A stretch of 64,000 nucleotides of DNA from Rheinheimera tangshanensis (GTDB lineage: Bacteria > Pseudomonadota > Gammaproteobacteria > Enterobacterales > Alteromonadaceae), in NCBI RefSeq assembly GCF_014645135.1, contig NZ_BMLH01000012.1:28481-92480 (forward strand), given 5' to 3'. The translations under genes were made by a program, and so were the position numbers. Each line of letters starts with the position of its first letter. Positions within the stretch are counted from its first letter, which is position 1. Positions 26,094 to 33,974 of this stretch are shown piece after piece. The notes under the pieces are model-generated. The model ran no database searches. It worked only from the letters and a program-made list of their open reading frames with translations, and was not told where the DNA came from.

Positions 26094-27311
26094 ATGCTGA
26101 TCCAAAAAGGGTTTTCTCTGCTGCTTCTGAGCCTTCTTGCTCTGAATTTTTTGCCTTTCGCTGCTGTAGCAGCTGATGCCTGTCTGAATCCACCGTTAGT
26201 CATAGCGCATCGCGGTGCCAGTGGTCACTTACCTGAGCATACGCTGGAAGCTTATCAGCTTGCGATGCGAATGGGTGCCGACTTTATCGAACCGGATTTA
26301 GTGCCAACCAAAGATGGTCAGCTTATCAGCCGCCACGAAAATGATTTAACCAACACTACTAATGTGGCTGTACTAGCACAGTTTGCCGATCGCAGAACTA
26401 CCAAGCGTATTGATGGCATTCCCGTCACCGGCTGGTTTAGTGAGGATTTTACGCTTGCTGAAATTAAGCAACTCAAAGCCCGCGAACCTTTGCCTGCACT
26501 GCGTCCGCAAGGGGCTGAACATAACGATCAATACTCTATTGCGACTCTGTCTGAAATTGTCGGCTTGGTTAAACAGTTTGAAGCCGATACAGGTCGTAAA
26601 GTAGGGCTTTATATTGAAACTAAACACCCGACTTATTTTCGTTATGAAGGTAAAACATCTGACAGCAAAGCCATAGCGCTTGATACCAGCAAAAAGCTGA
26701 TCCAGCAATTAAAGCAACTGCAGTTTACCGACCCAAATCGGGTGTTTATTCAGTCCTTTGAAGTGCAAAATCTGCTGGAGTTAAAGCAACAGTGGATGCC
26801 GGCTCTGAAGCTGAAATTTCCACTGATCCAGCTGATAGGCGATACAGAAAAAGCCTATTTACCGCCCAAAGACAGCTTCTCTGTGCCTTATGATGTGTTT
26901 TATCACCAGCAACAAGGGACTGATTTAAAAGCTATCTATCCACAAGAGACTAACTTTTTATCGGCCGCAGCTAAGCCTTTGGATTACTCCGCATTACTGA
27001 ATGAGAAAGGACTTAGCTTTGTGCACAGCTACGCCGCAGGTATAGGGCCATGGCGTAGCAGTATTTATCAAAAACACAGTCTGGCCTTAAAGCCATTTGT
27101 CAAAGCTGCACAGCAGCAGGGCTTAAAAGTGCACCCTTATACCTTCAGGGCTGAAGCTAATTATTTAATGGCCAAAGACGCCAAAACTACCTTTAGCTTT
27201 GATGAAGAAATGCAGGCCTTGTTTAAACAGGGCATAGACGGCGTATTTTCCGATTACCCTGATTTAGCCTTAAAAAACCGCACTTTGTTTCAGCAAGGCT
27301 GCGGGATTTAA
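26094..27311 (+). CDS. glpQ: Periplasmic glycerophosphodiester phosphodiesterase
   Basis: GDPD enzyme of 405 residues hydrolysing glycerophosphodiesters to glycerol-3-phosphate and an alcohol. Signal peptide about 1-27. TIM-barrel motifs are AHRGASGHLPEHT (His39 and Arg40), EPDLVPTKDGQLISRHEN (metal-binding Glu/Asp and second His about 85) and YIETKHP (about 178-184). It also has the GlpQ-type IDGVFSDYPDLA at the C-terminus, which matches the calcium-dependent periplasmic form rather than UgpQ. It stands alone; AAGG precedes the ATG. Confidence 0.92.
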   Translation: MLIQKGFSLLLLSLLALNFLPFAAVAADACLNPPLVIAHRGASGHLPEHTLEAYQLAMRMGADFIEPDLVPTKDGQLISRHENDLTNTTNVAVLAQFADRRTTKRIDGIPVTGWFSEDFTLAEIKQLKAREPLPALRPQGAEHNDQYSIATLSEIVGLVKQFEADTGRKVGLYIETKHPTYFRYEGKTSDSKAIALDTSKKLIQQLKQLQFTDPNRVFIQSFEVQNLLELKQQWMPALKLKFPLIQLIGDTEKAYLPPKDSFSVPYDVFYHQQQGTDLKAIYPQETNFLSAAAKPLDYSALLNEKGLSFVHSYAAGIGPWRSSIYQKHSLALKPFVKAAQQQGLKVHPYTFRAEANYLMAKDAKTTFSFDEEMQALFKQGIDGVFSDYPDLALKNRTLFQQGCGI

Positions 27312-27318
27312 TATGTGT

Positions 27319-27340
27319 AGTGAGTCAATTTTAACTCACT
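27319..27340 (+). terminator. Weak hairpin after glpQ
   Basis: AGTGAGT / ACTCACT with an eight-base loop, eight bases past the glpQ stop, with only a mixed T/C tail. Low-strength terminator candidate. Confidence 0.35.
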
Positions 27341-27366
27341 CATCTTCTAATACCCTTCTAAATTAG

Positions 27367-27389
27367 GCTGCTCCCTTTTAGAGAGCAGC
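27367..27389 (-). terminator. Hairpin overlapping the 3' end of the MBL-fold gene
   Basis: GCTGCTC / GAGCAGC with a nine-base loop that includes the stop codon of the minus-strand gene. The tail on the minus strand is CTAATTT. Candidate terminator. Confidence 0.45.
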
Positions 27390-28490
27390 TTTCCACCAGG
27401 GCTTAAATGCTTGTTCCCTGCCATCTAAATAAATGGCTTGTCCGATCAGCGGAGTCCACAGCTGGTAATCATAGTTTTGACTCGCCTTCGACAAACGCTC
27501 GAATGGCTCAAACCAGTCATGAGGTGCCAAAGTGAAACGCCCGACATGAGCTGGCGTCATAGCTCGAGTGTTGAGGTCATCGGCAGCTTGTGCCGCTTGT
27601 TCCGGAGTCATATGCAAGTGTGCCCAACGCGGATCATACTGACCACTATCCAAGGTCACCCAATCAAAGGCGCCATATTTACTACGGATTTCCGAAAAGT
27701 GTGGTCCATAGCCAGAATCACCACTAAAAAACAGCCGACGTTGCTGGCTTTCTATGACAAAGCCAAGCCATAACGATTGATTGCGGATGAAAGTGCGGCC
27801 TGAATAATGCCGGGCAGGAGTGGCATGTATCTTCAGATCTGCACTGATCTCTAGTTCACCGTACCAGTCCAGTTCCTGAATAAGACTTGGATCGTAGCCC
27901 CACAGCTCAAAATGCGATCCCACGCCTAAACCTGTAACCACCTGTTTAACCAAAGGTTTTAGCGCCAGAATGCTATGGTAGTCCAGATGATCATAGTGGT
28001 CATGCGTAATGAGTAACAGGTCTAGCGCCGGTATATCTGCTGCAGAATACAAACTAGTACCGTCAAAGGCTTTAATCATACCTGGCACTGGCGCTGCGTA
28101 GTCGCTGAACACTGGGTCAATCAGCATGCGTTTCCCACCTAGTTGCAGATACCAGGACGAGTGACCTAACCAAATCACCAGATCATCCTTGGGATTGAGG
28201 CTAAACAGATCGGTTTTTTCTGTGGGGATCAGATGTTCAGGCCGGGTTATTTTCTTGTCTGCAAGCCAGTTTTCTATACGGATAGATAACTGGGTCGCAC
28301 CGTTCGTCAAAAAAGGCGTCTCAAGCTGATTCTTAAAGGCGCCTTGAGCATAGTTTGGAGACGACTGGATCCTGTCCAGTTTTGCTGCATCAGGCAAGCT
28401 GCCGAATAAGGCATGCTGAAAATAGGCATAAGTGAAGACCGCTAGCAGAGCCAGCAGACAGGCAAATCCAATAAGTAGTTTTTTTATCAT
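27378..28490 (-). CDS. Metallo-beta-lactamase-fold hydrolase (RomA/NAPE-PLD-like)
   Basis: Membrane-anchored hydrolase of 370 residues with one N-terminal helix (about 4-24). The binuclear metal centre motif HDHYDHLD is at 163-170, with further ligands in SGDSGYGPHF and PAHVGRFTLAPHDW. The WLGHSSWYLQLGGKRMLIDPVF segment (about 108-129) is typical of the RomA / N-acylphosphatidylethanolamine phospholipase D-like branch of the superfamily. Substrate unknown; a lipid or lactone is possible. It is on its own between glpQ and a LysR gene. Confidence 0.85.
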   Translation of the reverse strand: MIKKLLIGFACLLALLAVFTYAYFQHALFGSLPDAAKLDRIQSSPNYAQGAFKNQLETPFLTNGATQLSIRIENWLADKKITRPEHLIPTEKTDLFSLNPKDDLVIWLGHSSWYLQLGGKRMLIDPVFSDYAAPVPGMIKAFDGTSLYSAADIPALDLLLITHDHYDHLDYHSILALKPLVKQVVTGLGVGSHFELWGYDPSLIQELDWYGELEISADLKIHATPARHYSGRTFIRNQSLWLGFVIESQQRRLFFSGDSGYGPHFSEIRSKYGAFDWVTLDSGQYDPRWAHLHMTPEQAAQAADDLNTRAMTPAHVGRFTLAPHDWFEPFERLSKASQNYDYQLWTPLIGQAIYLDGREQAFKPWWKAAL

Positions 28491-28664
28491 GTATCAACTC
28501 TGATTGTTTACGGCAGCTTTTCACATTGGGTCCACAGCATCAAAGTGCTGAGGTTTTACTGCAGTGTTATAAGAATACATAGTCCATTGTACGGGGGAAC
28601 CCGCCAGTCGATTAGCCGAATAAAACTCTATGCGGTGATGAGTTATTTTCAATAATCATGCTTT

Positions 28665-29579
28665 TTACAAAGCAGTAACCTGTTTATTCTCTCTGTATCT
28701 GATGGCATCTACAAAAGCCATAAAAGCAGGTGATGCTTGACGACGATTTGGGTAATACAGATGGTACCCCTGAAAATACGGACTCCAGTCGGTTAGGATC
28801 ATTTTTAATCGGCCATCTGCCAGATAAGGTGCAACCAGAGGTTCTGGTACATATGCTAGTCCAATACCATCCAGAGCAGCATTCAGCACATGCATAATGC
28901 TGTTAAACACCAGAGGGCCTTCCGCCTTGACGGTAAAAGAGCGTTGGTCCTTTTCAAATTCCCATGCATAAATAGGCCCAGCCACTCGATGTCGAATATT
29001 AATACAGGCATGTTCTGTAAGTTCATCTGGTGTTGACGGTGTTGAGTGATTTGCAAAGTAGTCAGGAGATCCCACCACCACCAAGCGCCAGTCAGGCCCG
29101 ATACGCAAGGCAATCATATCTTTACTAATGGATTCTCCAAGCCTGATCCCTGCATCAAAGCGTTCTTCAACCAGATTGGTAAAGCCATAATCTACATAGA
29201 GTTCAAGTTGGATTTCCGGGTAATCACGCAAAAAATTAGCCAGCATAGGGCGCAAATGCAGTTGGATTTGATCATCGGTGCAGGTCAATCGAATCGTGCC
29301 TTTGGGTTTATCTCTGAGTTCACCCAGAGCGTCCAGCTCAGCATTGATCTGCTCAAACAATGGAGTGATGGACTCTGATAACCGCACACCCGCTTCGGTC
29401 AACGACACATTTCGTGTTGTGCGGGTAAGTAAACGCACTCCCAAACGTTCTTCCAGCGCACGGATGGTGTGACTCAAAGCCGAAGGCGTAACCCGCAGTA
29501 TGGCTGCGGCTTTGGTAAAGCTTTGCTGCTGTGCTACCGCCAGAAAGGCCTGTAAATCGTTCATCTTATTTTGTGCCAT
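28665..29579 (-). CDS. LysR-family regulator, divergent from the MFS operon
   Basis: 304-residue LysR transcription factor with a winged helix-turn-helix at about 8-66 (AFLAVAQQQSFTKAAAILRVTPSALSHTIR, in the usual position) and an inducer-binding domain at about 95-300. It resembles the YafC/DsdC-like group seen beside MFS exporters. The start could also be the ATG at 29564; neither has a strong ribosome binding site. It is divergent from the MFS gene with 103 bases between, the standard arrangement for a LysR protein and its target operon. Confidence 0.9.
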   Translation of the reverse strand: MAQNKMNDLQAFLAVAQQQSFTKAAAILRVTPSALSHTIRALEERLGVRLLTRTTRNVSLTEAGVRLSESITPLFEQINAELDALGELRDKPKGTIRLTCTDDQIQLHLRPMLANFLRDYPEIQLELYVDYGFTNLVEERFDAGIRLGESISKDMIALRIGPDWRLVVVGSPDYFANHSTPSTPDELTEHACINIRHRVAGPIYAWEFEKDQRSFTVKAEGPLVFNSIMHVLNAALDGIGLAYVPEPLVAPYLADGRLKMILTDWSPYFQGYHLYYPNRRQASPAFMAFVDAIRYRENKQVTAL

Positions 29580-29682
29580 TGCTGAATTTTTCTCACAACT
29601 ACATAAAGATTATGTCTACTAATCAAAATATCAAAGCTCTGTCAAGATAAAGCTATGTTTTGGTCTTTGCAGATGTGATGAG

Positions 29683-30906
29683 ATGAATAGCCATACTCAT
29701 AGTTCCGGTGTTGCTGATACGGCGAATAGCTGGGGTAGCGTATTTGCTATGTCAGTGTGTGCCTTTGCGTTGGTTGCATCCGAGTTTTTGCCAGTGAGTT
29801 TGCTAACTCCTTTAGCTGAAGATTTACGCGTAACTGAAGGGTTGGCTGGTCAGGGGATCGCCATCTCCGGCTTTTTTGCTGTGCTGACCAGTCTGTTTAT
29901 TTCTCCACTTTGTGGGAAGCTTGACCGTAAAACTTTGCTGCTGGGGCTGACCGCTGCCATGGGCTTGTCAGGCGCTGTTGTTGCCTGTGCGCCTGATTAT
30001 CAAGTCTATATGCTCGGCCGCGCGCTGATTGGCGTTGTGGTCGGCGGCTTTTGGTCTATGTCTGCCGCTACCGCTATTCGATTAGTACCTTCTCATCAGG
30101 TGCCACGCGCCCTTGCTATCGTTAATGGTGGTAACGCTTTGGCTACGGTAGTAGCGGCACCACTTGGAGCCTGGCTTGGAGCCACACTAGGTTGGCGATT
30201 TGCATTTTTTTGTCTGGTGCCTGTAGCGCTGATGGCGCTTGGCTGGTTATGGCATGCTTTGCCTTCGATGCCTGCAACAGTGCAAAAAAGCCAGAAAAGT
30301 CAGGTGTTTAAAGTATTTGGTTTACTAAAACGCCCCGCTGTTCTGCCTGGGCTTTGTGCCAGCAGTCTGATGTTTATGGGACAGTTTGCACTATTCACTT
30401 ATCTGCGGCCTTTTCTTGAGACTGTGACTGCAGTGCAAGGAACCACCATCTCGTTTTATTTGCTGATCACAGGGGCTGCGGGCTTTATCGGCACTGTGTT
30501 GATAGGCCAGATCCTGCAATGGCGTTTTTACCAAACGCTGATTGTTATTCCTCTTGTGATGACTCTGACGGCATTGCTGCTGATCCTGCTTGGCGATCGG
30601 AGTCACGCAGTTCTGGTTTTGCTTGGGTTATGGGGCCTGACTGCAACTGCAGCGCCTGTGGGTTGGTGGGCCTGGATAGCTCAGGTTTTTCCGGATGACG
30701 CTGAAGCTGGCGGCGGCCTCTTTGTCGCTATGGTGCAGTTATCTATTGCTCTGGGTTCGACAGTCGGCGGTCTGCTGTTTGATCACAGCGGCTACCAAAG
30801 TACCTTTTTACTTAGCGCTGCCCTGCTGCTGATTTCCGCAGGCCTGACAGTCATTGCAGCCCGCACTGCAGCCATAACAACGCCGGAGCCAGGTTCAGAT
30901 GACTAA
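29683..30906 (+). CDS. MFS exporter, NepI-like
   Basis: Twelve-helix major facilitator of 407 residues, similar in pattern to E. coli NepI (purine ribonucleoside efflux). Matching segments are EFLPVSLLTPLAEDLRVTEG (about 33-52), the helix 2-3 loop GKLDRKTLL, and GRALIGVVVGGFWSMSAATA (about 112-131). The true cargo is unknown. It is the first gene of a three-gene operon and overlaps the next gene by eight bases. Expression is probably controlled by the divergent LysR protein. Confidence 0.86.
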   Translation: MNSHTHSSGVADTANSWGSVFAMSVCAFALVASEFLPVSLLTPLAEDLRVTEGLAGQGIAISGFFAVLTSLFISPLCGKLDRKTLLLGLTAAMGLSGAVVACAPDYQVYMLGRALIGVVVGGFWSMSAATAIRLVPSHQVPRALAIVNGGNALATVVAAPLGAWLGATLGWRFAFFCLVPVALMALGWLWHALPSMPATVQKSQKSQVFKVFGLLKRPAVLPGLCASSLMFMGQFALFTYLRPFLETVTAVQGTTISFYLLITGAAGFIGTVLIGQILQWRFYQTLIVIPLVMTLTALLLILLGDRSHAVLVLLGLWGLTATAAPVGWWAWIAQVFPDDAEAGGGLFVAMVQLSIALGSTVGGLLFDHSGYQSTFLLSAALLLISAGLTVIAARTAAITTPEPGSDD

Positions 30907-31411
30907 AACATCCGATCACATCTTCAGTATCTGGGCTTTTGCCGCCCTGCTTACTCTGGTTGCCTGCGCTTTTGTGCCAACTACCCAAGCTGATGTCAGG
31001 TCGAAGGAGGCCGCCGTGTCCAAGATACAAAAGATGTCCAAGATACAAAAGGTGTACAACATACAAATTGAACTGGATGGCGCAGTGATCTCTGCCACTT
31101 TGGATGATAACCCTACAGTACGGGATTTTATTGCCCGCTTGCCGCTGATCGTAGCGCTTAAAGATTACGCATCGACCGAAAAAATCGGTTATTTGCCTGA
31201 CAAATTGACCACGCAAAACGCCCCACCAGGCAGCACTCCTGTTGTTGGCGATATCAGCTATTACGCGCCTTGGGGCAATCTGGCGATTTACTATAAAAAT
31301 TTTGCTTATTCCGCAGAGCTTGTAAGGCTTGGGCGGATCAGCTGCGGTATAGAACACCTGAACTTCAGCGGCGAAAAACACGCCACTATTAGCCTTATTC
31401 ATTTTAATTAA
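30899..31411 (+). CDS. Exported cyclophilin-like-fold protein
   Basis: 170-residue protein with a signal peptide (about 1-31, cleaved near PTTQADV) and a C-terminal cyclophilin-like domain (about 57-170), including ATLDDNPTVRDFIARLPL, PVVGDISYYAPWGNLAIYYK and the ending RLGRISCG. Such domains occur next to hydrolases and oxidoreductases in LysR-controlled operons; their activity is not established. Between signal and domain is a short 6-residue repeat, SKIQKM-SKIQKV-YNIQIE, encoded by an 18-bp tandem repeat. It overlaps the MFS gene by eight bases. Confidence 0.8.
   Translation: MTKTSDHIFSIWAFAALLTLVACAFVPTTQADVRSKEAAVSKIQKMSKIQKVYNIQIELDGAVISATLDDNPTVRDFIARLPLIVALKDYASTEKIGYLPDKLTTQNAPPGSTPVVGDISYYAPWGNLAIYYKNFAYSAELVRLGRISCGIEHLNFSGEKHATISLIHFN
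31017..31052 (+). repeat. 18-bp tandem repeat within the cyclophilin-like gene
   Basis: Two copies of TGTCCAAGATACAAAAG(A/G) at 31017-31034 and 31035-31052, with a degenerate third copy to 31070. The repeat keeps frame and adds SKIQKM-type units to the linker after the signal peptide. Confidence 0.85.
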
Positions 31412-31429
31412 GCCATGAGGATAGAAACC

Positions 31430-32569
31430 ATGAACAACGATCAATCTCAGATGAAACAAGCCGGACAACCGGACACAGGCCGGCGCAATTTGTTAAAAAT
31501 GACAGGCGTAGGTATTGCTGCCGCTTGTGTAGCGCCACTTTTTACAACTTCAGCAGCTGCAGCAGCTCCAGTCTCTGCTGCTCAGACAGGACTGAAACTT
31601 GGTACAGAGTGGGACAAAACCTTCGCCAAAAGTGACAAAGTGGAGCATAAAAAAGTCAGCTTTAAAAACCGTTATGGCATCACTTTAGCTGCTGATTTAT
31701 ATCAACCCAACAATCCAGGGATCATAAATAATGGCGGTAAGCTGGCGGCTATTGTGGTTGGTGGTCCTTTTGGTGCTATTAAAGAGCAATCCTCTGGTTT
31801 ATATGCGCAGACCATGGCAGAGCGTGGTTTTATCACCTTAGCCTTCGACCCATCCTTTACCGGCGAAAGTGGCGGTGAACCGCGCCATGTCGCCTCACCT
31901 GATATTAATACCGAAGATTTTAGCGCAGCAGTGGATTTTCTTGGCTTATTACCCAATGTCGATCGTGAGCGTATTGGCATGCTTGGTATTTGTGGTTGGG
32001 GTGGTATGGCACTAAATGCAGCTGCAATCGACAAGAGAGTGAAAGCTGTAGTAGCCAGCACTATGTACGATATGACGAGAGTGATGTCTAAAGGTTATAA
32101 CGACAGTGTGACCAAAGAACAGCGAACTGCAGCGCTGGAACAACTAGGCCAGCAACGCTGGAAAGATGCGGAGAAAGGTGAGCCGGCGCTGGGTCCTGTT
32201 TACAATGAACTCAAAGGCGGGGAACCACAATTTTTAGTAGATTATGCAGGGTATTATAAATCCCGCGATCGCGGCTTTCACCCACGAGCTATTAACTCGA
32301 ACAGCTCCTGGACTATTACCAATCCGTTGTCCTTTATGAATATGCCGCTGCTGTCATACATTGATGAAATTTCACCACGCCCACTATTGTTGATCCATGG
32401 TGAAAAGGCGCATTCACGCTACTTTAGTGAAACCGCTTATGCGGCGGCAGCTGAGCCAAAAGAGCTGATGATTATCAAAGGTGCTAACCATGTCGATCTG
32501 TATGACCAGATGGATGTGATCCCCTTTGATAAAATGACCAGTTTTTTCCGCCAACATCTGGTGGCTTGA
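31430..32569 (+). CDS. Tat-exported alpha/beta hydrolase with Cys nucleophile
   Basis: 379-residue hydrolase of the dienelactone-hydrolase/YcjY-like type. Twin-arginine signal GRRNLLKMTGVGIAAAC about 17-33, then an Ala-rich cleavage region. The nucleophile elbow reads LGICGWGG, placing a Cys (residue 188) where Ser is usual, as in dienelactone hydrolases; the His lies in GANHVDLYD near the C-terminus. The ATG at 31430 has GAGG nine bases upstream; the in-frame ATG at 31415 has none. Last gene of the MFS/cyclophilin-like operon, so exporter, fold protein and hydrolase probably handle one small molecule. Confidence 0.85.
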   Translation: MNNDQSQMKQAGQPDTGRRNLLKMTGVGIAAACVAPLFTTSAAAAAPVSAAQTGLKLGTEWDKTFAKSDKVEHKKVSFKNRYGITLAADLYQPNNPGIINNGGKLAAIVVGGPFGAIKEQSSGLYAQTMAERGFITLAFDPSFTGESGGEPRHVASPDINTEDFSAAVDFLGLLPNVDRERIGMLGICGWGGMALNAAAIDKRVKAVVASTMYDMTRVMSKGYNDSVTKEQRTAALEQLGQQRWKDAEKGEPALGPVYNELKGGEPQFLVDYAGYYKSRDRGFHPRAINSNSSWTITNPLSFMNMPLLSYIDEISPRPLLLIHGEKAHSRYFSETAYAAAAEPKELMIIKGANHVDLYDQMDVIPFDKMTSFFRQHLVA

Positions 32570-32629
32570 CCCTTGGCTTTAGTGCGTCAGAGTGAGACTG
32601 AATCTATGTCGCTGAGCTCACTCTTGGCG

Positions 32630-32884
32630 CTATCGAATAAGCTGTGCTATCCAGCGAAAGCCGACCACACTGCGCAGTGTTTTGACCAGGCTGTTGTGGC
32701 GCAGTTGAAACAGGCAACCTACGCTAAAGCTCAATAGTAAGCCGGGTGTAGAACCTATAAATGCCAGTGCACTTTGCGACAGTTGTTGTTTTCTGAGCAA
32801 CAGTTCCTGCTGCTGTAGCTGGCTTTGTTCTGTCAGGACAGCCAGCTTTACTTGCTGCTTTTTAATCAGCTGTTGAATTAGCAT
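32630..32884 (-). CDS. YqjK-like small protein
   Basis: 84-residue basic protein: a Gln/Lys-rich helix (KKQQVKLAVLTEQSQLQQQ, about 7-25), then a hydrophobic stretch (about 42-58). Position and pattern match YqjK in the E. coli yqjD-yqjE-yqjK cluster; function unknown. The ATG at 32884 has GAGGAC upstream and overlaps the 3' end of the preceding gene by 23 bases, so it is co-translated. A longer frame from 33001 would overlap that gene much further and is rejected. Confidence 0.7.
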   Translation of the reverse strand: MLIQQLIKKQQVKLAVLTEQSQLQQQELLLRKQQLSQSALAFIGSTPGLLLSFSVGCLFQLRHNSLVKTLRSVVGFRWIAQLIR

Positions 32885-33350
32885 TTTTGTCCTCAGGTTT
32901 GGCTGCAAAAAACAAAAGACGTAATTGCTGCAACGTATTTGAAAAGCCCACTTGCGACAACACATAACCCAAGCTGCGCCAACACCAATACAACAAGCCA
33001 AACTGCAACAACACTAAGGCACCAGCTGTGACCAAGACTGAGCTACTTAACTGAAACAGCAGATAACCCAGCACTAATAAAATGCTGCCCCAGAGCAAAA
33101 TCAAACCAGCACCAAAACAGACGACCAGAGCAGCAGCTATAGTCAGGCTGCGTCCGCTCAGTTGCCATTCTGCTGTCGCTATTTGTCCTGTCAGTTTCAG
33201 CTGACCGGCGTAAGCCTGTTTGACTGAATGGCCAAGAGCAGCCAGATGCGCCAGTTGATCTAAAGCCTGTTCTGCGTTATGACTAAGGGCAGCCGATGCA
33301 GGCTGCCCAGGTTTTTGTGCAGGAGCTTCAGAGCTCTCGCGATGTTGCAT
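32862..33350 (-). CDS. YqjE/holin-like membrane protein
   Basis: 162-residue membrane protein. A polar N-terminus (about 1-65) is followed by two long hydrophobic segments at about 70-100 (LTIAAALVVCFGAGLILLWG) and 103-125, then a basic tail. This is the layout of the phage-holin-like YqjE family, which is found with DUF883 proteins. Function unknown; probably acts with YqjD-type proteins at the inner membrane. It lies 36 bases after the DUF883 gene and overlaps the YqjK-like gene. Confidence 0.7.
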   Translation of the reverse strand: MQHRESSEAPAQKPGQPASAALSHNAEQALDQLAHLAALGHSVKQAYAGQLKLTGQIATAEWQLSGRSLTIAAALVVCFGAGLILLWGSILLVLGYLLFQLSSSVLVTAGALVLLQFGLLYWCWRSLGYVLSQVGFSNTLQQLRLLFFAAKPEDKNANSTAD

Positions 33351-33386
33351 AAATCCGCCTTGCTCGAGTCAGGTCTGTTTAAAGGC

Positions 33387-33710
33387 TTAGTTACGACGTA
33401 ACAGAGCTGTCAGCAGTACACCAGCAGCAAAAGCTATACCAGCGGTAGCCAGCGGGTTTTGCGCTGCCAATTCACGGGTTTTGCTGTATGACATTTGCAG
33501 TTGCTGTTTAATTTCTTCCTGCTTATGCGACAGCGTTTCCTGTGAGCTGGCTGCTGTTTTGCGAAGCGTATCTTCAGCTACAGCGGCTTTACTAGCTACG
33601 GCATCCACTGCATGATGGGCAGCTTCAACCGCTTTTTCCGTCACTGGCGAATTTAACGCGCTGTTGCTTTTTGCCTTCGCTTGTTCTGTTGCACTTTGTG
33701 AAGTAGCCAT
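33387..33710 (-). CDS. DUF883 protein (ElaB/YqjD/YgaM family)
   Basis: 107-residue protein with an amphipathic, Ala/Lys/Glu-rich helical body and a C-terminal membrane anchor (AQNPLATAGIAFAAGVLLTALLRRN, given here as residues about 83-107). E. coli members tether ribosomes to the inner membrane in stationary phase. The ATG at 33710 has GGAGAATTATT upstream, so the longer frame from 33764 is rejected. First gene of the yqjD-yqjE-yqjK-like set, which suggests stationary-phase expression. Confidence 0.82.
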   Translation of the reverse strand: MATSQSATEQAKAKSNSALNSPVTEKAVEAAHHAVDAVASKAAVAEDTLRKTAASSQETLSHKQEEIKQQLQMSYSKTRELAAQNPLATAGIAFAAGVLLTALLRRN

Positions 33711-33927
33711 AATAATTCTCCATGCTCGATAGTGTGAAATACAGCAAGATGCTGTACTTTGCATCTTAATTAAAGCACTTGCTGTGCCAAATAGATATAA
33801 ATCAATAAAAACAATAATTTATCAGTTTTTCACTGTTGGTGAGGCTTTTGATTGGCTGTAGAACTTACCCGTTGCTGGTAATTTTTACATGCCTTGTCTT
33901 CAGGGCATGATCTAGGAAAGAAATGAG

Positions 33928-33956
33928 AAAGCCGGGGCATTTAGCATCCCGGCTTT
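33928..33956 (-). terminator. Terminator of the TonB-dependent receptor gene
   Basis: AAAGCCGGG / CCCGGCTTT with an 11-base loop, 19 bases past the receptor stop on the minus strand. The tail CTCATTTCTTTC is T-rich. Confidence 0.7.
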
Positions 33957-33974
33957 GTGTCACTCTGAATTTTG

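Noticed and set aside
32589-32624. AGAGTGAG / CTCACTCT inverted repeat after the Tat hydrolase gene
   Set aside because: Eight-base stem with a 20-base loop and no T-run; too weak to call a terminator.
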